NCBI RefSeq assembly: GCF_002005145.1
Contig: NZ_CP019698.1
Span: 2,542,001 to 2,606,000 of the forward strand
Direction of reading: 5' to 3'
From: Desulforamulus ferrireducens
GTDB taxonomy: Bacteria; Bacillota; Desulfotomaculia; Desulfotomaculales; Desulfotomaculaceae
DNA length: 64,000 bases
Each line of letters starts with the position of its first letter. Positions within the stretch are counted from its first letter, which is position 1. The position numbers and the translations under genes were made by a program. Positions 58,233 through 64,000 of the stretch are shown piece after piece. The notes beneath the pieces are model-generated. The model worked only from the letters and a program-made list of their open reading frames with translations. It searched no databases and was not told the origin of the DNA.

Positions 58233-58308
58233 TGGTGACCCCTACGGGATTCGAACCCGTGTTACCGCCGTGAAAGGGCGGTGTCTTAGACCACTTGACC
58301 AAGGGGCC
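58233..58308 (-). tRNA. tRNA-Glu (UUC)
   Basis: The minus strand reads GGCCCCTTGGTCAAGTGGTC; anticodon loop CTTTCAC, anticodon TTC; T arm GGTTCGAATCC; CCA encoded. Cloverleaf complete. Confidence 0.96.
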
Positions 58309-58326
58309 AATTAAAACATAAAAAGC

Positions 58327-58372
58327 GAGAGGTTAGAAGCTTTGTGAAAGGCTTTCACACTTCCAACCTCTC
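58327..58372 (-). other. Hairpin in the tRNA spacer
   Basis: GAGAGGTT (58327-58334) pairs with AACCTCTC (58365-58372), with GTGAAA/TTTCAC inside. It lies between the tRNA-Glu and tRNA-Met genes and may be a processing site. Confidence 0.4.
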
Positions 58373-58389
58373 ACATTTAACTTCTATAT

Positions 58390-58464
58390 TGGTGGGCCCA
58401 CCAGGACTCGAACCTGGAACCCGCCGGTTATGAGCCGGATGCTCCACCATTGAGCTATAGGCCC
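58390..58464 (-). tRNA. tRNA with CAU anticodon (elongator Met or Ile2)
   Basis: The minus strand reads GGGCCTATAGCTCAATGGTG; anticodon loop CTCATAA, anticodon CAT; CCA encoded. It is not the initiator (no mismatch at the acceptor end). The acceptor and anticodon stems fit either elongator Met or the Ile2 tRNA whose C34 becomes lysidine; sequence alone does not settle it. Confidence 0.9.
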
Positions 58465-58471
58465 GATTATT

Positions 58472-58546
58472 TGGCTCCCCGAGTAGGATTCGAACCTACA
58501 ACCTACCGGTTAACAGCCGGTTGCTCTACCGTTGAGCTATCGAGGA
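58472..58546 (-). tRNA. tRNA-Asn (GUU)
   Basis: The minus strand reads TCCTCGATAGCTCAACGGTA; anticodon loop CTGTTAA, anticodon GTT; CCA encoded. First of the four tRNAs in transcription order. Confidence 0.96.
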
Positions 58547-58641
58547 GCATCACCACGAAAGTTATTATACTAAAACAGTTTCATCAGGTCAACCTTAAAT
58601 TAAACTTTACATTTAATTTTTTATTTTTAACCTAACTTATT

Positions 58642-59736
58642 CTAATCCAGGTAATCCTTTAATTTCTTGCTGCGGCTGGGATGACGAAGTTTTCTGAGCG
58701 TTTTTGCTTCAATTTGGCGAATACGCTCTCTGGTTACCCCAAACTTCTGTCCCACTTCCTCCAGGGTGCGGGCCCGGCCGTCATCTAACCCGAAACGCAA
58801 ACGTAAAACCTTTTGTTCGCGATCGGTTAAGGTCTTTAATACCTCATCCAATTGCTCCCGCAGCAGTGTAAAGGATGCTTCTTCTGCAGGTGCCCGGGCT
58901 TCAGCATCTTCAATGAAATCTCCCAGGTGGGAATCTTCCTCTTCCCCAATGGGGGTTTCCAAGGATACCGGTTCTTGAGCTATTTTCATGATTTCCCGAA
59001 CTTTTTCCCCGGAAATCTCCATTTCCTTGGCAATTTCATCAGGGGTTGGTTCTCTGCCCAGTTCTTGTAGTAACTGCCGGGAAACCCGAATTAATTTATT
59101 GATAGTTTCCACCATATGTACAGGAATACGAATGGTCCGGGCTTGGTCTGCTATGGCCCTGGTAATGGCTTGACGAATCCACCAGGTGGCATAGGTACTA
59201 AATTTGAAACCCTTACGGAAATCAAATTTTTCTACCGCTTTAATCAAACCTAAGTTACCTTCCTGAATTAAGTCCAGGAACAACATACCCCTACCAACAT
59301 AACGTTTGGCGATACTAACCACCAACCGCAGGTTAGCCTCGGCCAAACGGCGCTTGGCTTCTTCATCCCCTTGTTCCATGCGCTTGGCTAACTCAATCTC
59401 TTCCTCCGGGGTGAGCAAGGGAACCCGGCCAATTTCTTTGAGGTACATCCTTACTGGATCATCAATGCCAATGCCCTCAGGAATGCTGAGGTCGACTTCA
59501 ACTTCCTCCGTAGGGGGGTCTACGCTGTCGTCTACCTCTAGTGTTTCAAGGTCGGTAGCTTCGGGGACGACTTCAATACCCATGGCAGAGATTTTTTCGT
59601 ATATGTCATCAATTTGATCGGGCGTCAATTCTGTTCCTTGCAGGGTATCCATAATCTCAGTATAGGTTAAAGCCCCACGCTTTTTGCCCTTTTCAATTAG
59701 TTCTTTCACTTGTTCCACTTTTACTTCGTCCCTCAC
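58642..59736 (-). CDS. rpoD: RpoD/SigA, main sigma factor
   Basis: This is the vegetative sigma factor. The 364-residue product has region 1.2 ('[20 protein letters not shown]'), region 2 with '[20 protein letters not shown]' and '[20 protein letters not shown]', region 3, and region 4 with '[20 protein letters not shown]' and '[20 protein letters not shown]'. Acidic N-terminal region 1.1 is short, as in Firmicutes. Its GTG start overlaps the dnaG stop by 4 nt (GTGA). Confidence 0.97.
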   Translation of the reverse strand: MRDEVKVEQVKELIEKGKKRGALTYTEIMDTLQGTELTPDQIDDIYEKISAMGIEVVPEATDLETLEVDDSVDPPTEEVEVDLSIPEGIGIDDPVRMYLKEIGRVPLLTPEEEIELAKRMEQGDEEAKRRLAEANLRLVVSIAKRYVGRGMLFLDLIQEGNLGLIKAVEKFDFRKGFKFSTYATWWIRQAITRAIADQARTIRIPVHMVETINKLIRVSRQLLQELGREPTPDEIAKEMEISGEKVREIMKIAQEPVSLETPIGEEEDSHLGDFIEDAEARAPAEEASFTLLREQLDEVLKTLTDREQKVLRLRFGLDDGRARTLEEVGQKFGVTRERIRQIEAKTLRKLRHPSRSKKLKDYLD

Positions 59737-61553
59737 GTTGCCACTCCCCTTTCGGGCCCGTCGGATTTCATTACTGCATTTATTTGCCGGCTCAAATCAT
59801 AAACCCTTTGGCTATCTCCTGCTTTTTCCGCCGCTGCTAACTGCATTAGTAAATCATCCAATTTAGCTTTTTCGTTGGTTTTCTTAATTGTATTAATGAA
59901 GTCTTTTAACATTTGTTCCAGATTATCCTTTGGAATTTCCTGTATCAGAAGTTTACTTGCCAATCTTTGCACAGGCTCCTCCAGCATATGCAAAACTCTA
60001 CCAGGAGAATATTCTTCCCCAAGTTTTAAACAGGCATGAAAAATTTTATGATATTCTTCGTTTTGAAAAAAGTTGGTGCCCAATTCATTGGTGATACGTT
60101 CCAGCCATAATTTATCTTCTAAAGCTAAGCGGAGCAATCCTGCCTCCGCCTGGGCTCTGGCATCTACTACTCTTCTCGGCTTGTCAAAATGGGATACACT
60201 CGCTTTATTATGGCTTTCTTTAGTAAATTTATCCCCAAACTGGGATTTTTTACTGGTATTTTTTTTAAAAATTCTAATGGCCTCCACTACGGTTTCCCAA
60301 TTCACTTGCAATACCGTGGCCGTATGTTTGATAGCGTCTTCACGTTCAATGGGACTGGCCACAGCAGCCAAATTGGGTAACACCTCCTGAAGAACTCTCT
60401 CTTTAGCAGCGCTATTTTGAATACCATGTTTCTTAATGGCTTGCGCCAGCTTAAACTGCACCAGTGGTTGGGCCTTTGCCATCAGTTGCTGCCAACCTGC
60501 CAAGCCTTGGGCCTGAATAAATTCGTCGGGATCTTTAGCTCCCCAAATGGTTGCCACAGATACTTGAGCGCCCAATTCCTGTAGTATTTCGGCGGCCCGC
60601 AAAGCCGCTTTGCTGCCGGCAGCATCAGCATCATAGGCAATGACGATATTGTGGGTGTAAGTCATTAATAGTTTACCCTGCTCTCGGGTAAAAGCTGTAC
60701 CCAGCGAAGCCACCGCATTGGTTACACCTTGCTGGAAGGTAGAGACAACATCCATATATCCTTCCATGATTACTGCATAACCCTGTTCCCTAATGCCTTT
60801 ACGGGCTATATGTAGGCCATATAGCAACTGACCTTTATTAAAGAATTCACCTTCGGGGGAATTGAGGTATTTTGGTGTATCCTCACCCAGGGTTCTACCG
60901 CCGAAACCCACCACCCGGCCTTGATGATCCCAGATGGGAAACATGATTCTGTTTCTGAAGCGGTCGTAAAAACCTCCTGATTCCTTGGCATGCACCAACC
61001 CTAATTGGGCCATTTCTTGGCCGGAAACCCCTTTGGCCAACAACAATTTGGTTAGGTTATCCCAACCCGGAGGTGCAAAGCCTATTTCGAAGGTGTTTCT
61101 TGCAACATCAGATAATTGACGTTGTTCCAGATATTGAATCGCCCCGGCACCAGCCTCCGAGGTAAGTAGGAACCGATAGTAATCCCTTACCAGACTGTAT
61201 ATCTTATAAGCCCGGTCTTTCTTCCTTTGGAAAGCATTATCCCGTGGAGAAGCTTCCTTGGGAATATCTACCCCTACCTTAGCCCCCAGGAATCTAACTG
61301 CATCTGGGAAAGAAAGACCTTCCACCATCATGACAAACTTAAAGACATTCCCCCCAACTCCACAACCAAAGCAGTGAAAAATCTGCTTTTCTGGATTAAC
61401 GTTGAAGGAAGGTGTCTTTTCCTGGTGAAAGGGGCAAAGGGCTAGATAGTTTTTGCCGCGCTTTTCCAATTGACGGTAGCGAGAAATCACTTCTACAATG
61501 TCGGTTCTTTGTCTGATATCTTCAATAATGGCATCTGGGATATATCCCGCCAT
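59733..61553 (-). CDS. dnaG: DNA primase
   Basis: DnaG makes RNA primers for replication. The 606-residue product has the zinc finger '[20 protein letters not shown]' and 'HCFGCG' (about 34-60), the Toprim core with '[20 protein letters not shown]' and '[18 protein letters not shown]' (about 255-320), and a helicase-binding C-terminal part. ATG 61553 follows AAAGGGTGA; the frame to 61574 is not supported. It is in the dnaG-rpoD operon. Confidence 0.96.
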   Translation of the reverse strand: MAGYIPDAIIEDIRQRTDIVEVISRYRQLEKRGKNYLALCPFHQEKTPSFNVNPEKQIFHCFGCGVGGNVFKFVMMVEGLSFPDAVRFLGAKVGVDIPKEASPRDNAFQRKKDRAYKIYSLVRDYYRFLLTSEAGAGAIQYLEQRQLSDVARNTFEIGFAPPGWDNLTKLLLAKGVSGQEMAQLGLVHAKESGGFYDRFRNRIMFPIWDHQGRVVGFGGRTLGEDTPKYLNSPEGEFFNKGQLLYGLHIARKGIREQGYAVIMEGYMDVVSTFQQGVTNAVASLGTAFTREQGKLLMTYTHNIVIAYDADAAGSKAALRAAEILQELGAQVSVATIWGAKDPDEFIQAQGLAGWQQLMAKAQPLVQFKLAQAIKKHGIQNSAAKERVLQEVLPNLAAVASPIEREDAIKHTATVLQVNWETVVEAIRIFKKNTSKKSQFGDKFTKESHNKASVSHFDKPRRVVDARAQAEAGLLRLALEDKLWLERITNELGTNFFQNEEYHKIFHACLKLGEEYSPGRVLHMLEEPVQRLASKLLIQEIPKDNLEQMLKDFINTIKKTNEKAKLDDLLMQLAAAEKAGDSQRVYDLSRQINAVMKSDGPERGVAT

Positions 61554-61752
61554 AAAATCACCCTTTAACTGCAATTACTTACTTTTTCGCTACCCTGGGG
61601 TGATTCTCCTGCCATTGGAAGAATCCAACAACCGTCTACCAGTTTAAAGTTTATTCGCTATTGCTAAAAAATTTCCTGCAACACTTCGACATTTTTTCTA
61701 TGACAATAGCATTATTATTACCAATATTTGCAATGAATATATCATTCTAGTC
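61554..61752. other. Intergenic region, dgt to dnaG
   Basis: About 200 AT-rich nucleotides between the two minus-strand genes, with no ORF carrying a ribosome site. It must hold the dnaG-rpoD promoter; I cannot assign it securely. Confidence 0.3.
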
Positions 61753-62754
61753 CTATCCCAAGGGAAAACCTCTGGGAATGAACAGGTTTTTATACTGGGC
61801 CACGGCATATCGATCGGTCATCCCTGCAATATAATCTACCACCACTCGTTCAATACCTTCTTGCTCCACATTTTTTAGCATATAGGCTGGCAGATGGGAG
61901 GGGTTTTTGACATAGAAATAGTATAGTTTTTCCACCACATGCCGGGCTTTATCTTCCTCTTTTTTGGCTTCTGAACCAATATACACCTTTTGAAACATAA
62001 AAGCTCTTAAATTCTCCATGGCCTCATATACCTCTTGGCTCATGCAGATTTCAGCCTTGCCTCGGCTTGAGTTGATTAAGTCCAGCACCATGGTATTGAT
62101 TCGTTGGCTATGACTCTGACCCAGAACAGCTAAACAATCCTTCGGTAAATCTGATTGTTTTAGGACACTAGCCCGTAAAGCGTCATCAATATCATGATTA
62201 ATATAAGCAATGCGATCAGCTTTTTTGACAACCTGCCCTTCCAGGGTGGTACACCTGTTATCCCCTGTGTGATTGACAATACCATCCCGCACTTCCTGGG
62301 TAAGGTTAAGTCCGTTAACGCCCTCTAAATGATCCACCACCCGCAGACTTTGTTCATTATGTTTAAAACCAGGCGGATATACTCGGTCTAATACCTGCTC
62401 CCCAGCGTGACCAAAGGGAGTATGACCCAAGTCGTGACCCAGGGCAATGGCCTCGGTTAGGTCTTCATTGAGTCCCAGGGCCTTGGCGCAGGTACGGGCT
62501 ATCTGAGCCACCTCCAGGGTGTGGGTAAGTCTGGTACGATAGTGGTCACCTTCGGGTATAATAAATACCTGCGTTTTTAATTTCAGACGGCGGAAGGCCT
62601 TGGAATGGATAATTCGATCGCGGTCGCGCTGAAATACGGTGCGTACAGGGCAAGGCTCTTCCGGTCGTTGCCTGCCTTTACTTTCACTGCTGCGGCAGGC
62701 ATAGGGTGAGAGTATCCTATGTTCCAATTCCTCCGTTTGCAACCTGATCTCCAT
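61753..62754 (-). CDS. dgt: dGTPase-like HD phosphohydrolase
   Basis: The family hydrolyses dNTPs to nucleosides and triphosphate. The 333-residue product has the HD signature in 'TRLTHTLEVAQIARTCAKAL' and 'AIALGHDLGHTPFGHAGEQV' (HD pair), and 'RIAYINHDIDDALRASV' with the later metal-binding Asp. Sequence is the shorter Firmicutes form. ATG 62754 follows AAGGAG and AAAGGG. Its first 38 nt overlap the end of the upstream flavoprotein gene. Confidence 0.93.
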   Translation of the reverse strand: MEIRLQTEELEHRILSPYACRSSESKGRQRPEEPCPVRTVFQRDRDRIIHSKAFRRLKLKTQVFIIPEGDHYRTRLTHTLEVAQIARTCAKALGLNEDLTEAIALGHDLGHTPFGHAGEQVLDRVYPPGFKHNEQSLRVVDHLEGVNGLNLTQEVRDGIVNHTGDNRCTTLEGQVVKKADRIAYINHDIDDALRASVLKQSDLPKDCLAVLGQSHSQRINTMVLDLINSSRGKAEICMSQEVYEAMENLRAFMFQKVYIGSEAKKEEDKARHVVEKLYYFYVKNPSHLPAYMLKNVEQEGIERVVVDYIAGMTDRYAVAQYKNLFIPRGFPLG

Positions 62755-63367
62755 AAATTAATCCCTTTCTCCTTTGTCTTAAGGAAGCCGTGGCCAGGGC
62801 CACCATGGCCACCCGACGGCCCAAAATACGACAACGTTCCACCGACTGGGGATCTTCCGCGGCAGGCTTTTGGGCACTGGCCCCTTGGTGTCCCGGATCG
62901 TCTAAGTAATTGCCGTCCCCCACCAAAGTCATGCCGTGCACCAGCATCATATCCTGGAGTACTCGGACGGTGCTTTCTTGGCCACCAAAGCGGGAAGCTC
63001 CCACCGACAGCGCCGCACCAACCACATCAACCAAGGCCTTTTCCTTTCTTAGGGCACGGCTTTTATCCCAGAGTAGCTTTAAAGGTGCTGCCACGGTGCC
63101 AAAATAGACCGGACTTCCCATGATAATGCCATCGGCGGTTCTGATAAGTTCAAAAAGCTTTTCCAGCGGGGTATCTTGATAACAAACCCCCGCACAGGGA
63201 TTGGTGCAAGCATCACAAAATAATTTGTCCGCTGTTTCCACTAACTCTGCCACATGAATTAATTTGGTTGTGGCACCCATTTCCTCCGCCGCCTCCAGTG
63301 CTTGATTGAGCATAAAAACCGTATTGCCGGCGGTATTGGGACTGCCATTTAAGCCCAGTATTAACAT
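62717..63367 (-). CDS. Iron-sulfur flavoprotein (NADPH-dependent FMN reductase family)
   Basis: The 216-residue product has an FMN-binding flavodoxin-like fold beginning 'LILGLNGSPNTAGNTVFMLN' and 'DGIIMGSPVYFGTVAAPLKL', with a cysteine cluster 'LFCDACTNPCAGVCYQDTPL' (C-x2-C-x3-C-x3-C) that probably binds a 4Fe-4S centre, as in archaeal and clostridial iron-sulfur flavoproteins. The last 12 codons overlap the dgt start. It probably carries electrons in redox stress response. Confidence 0.88.
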   Translation of the reverse strand: MLILGLNGSPNTAGNTVFMLNQALEAAEEMGATTKLIHVAELVETADKLFCDACTNPCAGVCYQDTPLEKLFELIRTADGIIMGSPVYFGTVAAPLKLLWDKSRALRKEKALVDVVGAALSVGASRFGGQESTVRVLQDMMLVHGMTLVGDGNYLDDPGHQGASAQKPAAEDPQSVERCRILGRRVAMVALATASLRQRRKGLIYGDQVANGGIGT

Positions 63368-63458
63368 AAAAAAGCCCCCCTATCTGATAGTGAGAGGTGA
63401 AATGTTAGAAGTGAGTGGAAGAATAATATTAAGTGCTATAACACTTTATGCCTCAATT

Positions 63459-64000
63459 TTAGCGATTAGACCGAGTATCCGGAAAAGGAACCCTCCCCAG
63501 TACCTGATAAATCGGTCCGGCAGGGGTAAGGGTACTTTGCATTAGCTCCATGGCGTTAACCTGCCAAGGAGCGCTGCCTTGGTTTTTGAGTAAATTAATT
63601 CTGTCAGGCAAGTCCCCCAGGTTGGCAAATGCTTTAATTCTACCTAAGGTGAGATGGGGGGTATATTGACGTTGCTCCGGGGGAAAGCCGAAGGTAGCTA
63701 ATTTTTGTTCCAAGGATGCCTGAAGTGACACTAACTGACCTTTGTTGCCACCCAGACCTGCCCATACCACCTTTAGTCGCCCTCTGGCTGGGAAGGTACC
63801 AAGGCCTGTTATTCTTAGCTCAAAGGGATTGTAATTTTCCGCCACTTCCTCCATAGCCTGAATAATACCAGGGCATTTTGCTTGCGGGGTTGCCCCTAAA
63901 AATTTCAGAGTAAGATGAAAGTTTTCCCGCTCTACCCATTTTACCTGGTCCCCGCCGACCTGGAGATTTTTTTGTAACTCAGCTAAGCTTGCTTTAATAG
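63459..64000 (-). CDS. thpR: RNA 2',3'-cyclic phosphodiesterase (ThpR), partial
   Basis: ThpR belongs to the 2H phosphoesterase family and opens 2',3'-cyclic phosphates on RNA. About 180 residues are in the window; the N-terminal start lies beyond 64000. Two HxT motifs are seen: 'NFHLTLKFLGATP' (H1) and 'YTPHLTLGRIKAF' (H2). The open frame continues upstream of the ATG at 63854, through 'KCPGIIQAMEEV', so that ATG is internal. Confidence 0.9.
   Translation of the reverse strand, partial: IKASLAELQKNLQVGGDQVKWVERENFHLTLKFLGATPQAKCPGIIQAMEEVAENYNPFELRITGLGTFPARGRLKVVWAGLGGNKGQLVSLQASLEQKLATFGFPPEQRQYTPHLTLGRIKAFANLGDLPDRINLLKNQGSAPWQVNAMELMQSTLTPAGPIYQVLGRVPFPDTRSNR

Noticed and set aside
63390-63420. 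GTGAGAGGT-like sequence similar to the hairpin in the tRNA spacer
   Set aside because: Only a short run matches and it has no paired arm.

Overview
The window looks like a chromosomal segment from an anaerobic, flagellated, probably spore-forming member of the Clostridia. Strong AGGAGG-type ribosome sites, many TTG/GTG starts, Bacillus/Clostridium-style gene orders (dgt-dnaG-rpoD, trmK-nif3-zinc ribbon) and spore-type small proteins support this. A ComB homologue and a rubredoxin flavoprotein fit a Peptococcaceae/Desulfotomaculum-like anaerobe. The genus is inferred from gene content, not from a search.

Region 1 (1-11940, minus strand) is one long flagellar basal body, export and motor operon. 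In transcription order it reads flgB, flgC, fliE, fliF, fliG, fliH, fliI, fliJ, fliK, flgD, a TIGR02530-type flagellar operon gene, a short flgE/flgG-like hook gene, fliL, fliN, fliO, fliP, fliQ and fliR (cut by the window edge). No fliM lies between fliL and fliN. Region 2 (12145-14376) is an accessory patch: a DegT-family protein whose PLP lysine position is glutamine, and a MntA/HepT-type toxin-antitoxin pair on the plus strand.

Region 3 (14386-30065) holds the late flagellar genes: flaG, a FliT-like gene, fliS, fliW-csrA, fliD, a stray trpB, a short second flagellin with a coupled small gene, the flagellin methylase fliB, the main flagellin gene hag with a second csrA directly upstream, small genes, a flagellin relic, flgL, flgK, flgN and flgM. 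SigD-like promoters can be read upstream of flgM, fliD, csrA2-hag and fliS. The csrA2-hag leader has several hairpins with GGA in the loop. One is a perfect hairpin lying between a strong Shine-Dalgarno and the hag start codon, which suggests CsrA/FliW control of flagellin translation. Region 4 (30075-35300) is cheB, cheA, cheW, motB and motA in one operon.

Region 5 (35300-50300) is mixed: comB, an unrecognised Cys/His-rich protein, a 208-bp nested inverted-repeat element, a hydrolase with no usual start codon, a YczE-type membrane protein, a GGDEF cyclase, an oppABCDF peptide transporter, small spore-type proteins, a double-rubredoxin flavoprotein, and several copies of GGCC-rich repeats that end in a terminator hairpin. 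Region 6 (50398-64000) is housekeeping: rnhA, pepF, a zinc-ribbon coiled-coil protein, nif3, trmK, a chemoreceptor, four tRNA genes, rpoD, dnaG, dgt, an iron-sulfur flavoprotein and a partial thpR.

The apparent logic is a near-complete motility system: the early operon builds the basal body and export gate; SigD with FlgM controls late genes; FliW and two CsrA proteins probably tune flagellin translation; chemotaxis and stator genes sit alongside. fliM, flhA, flhB, cheY, cheR, cheC, cheD and sigD are not in this window.
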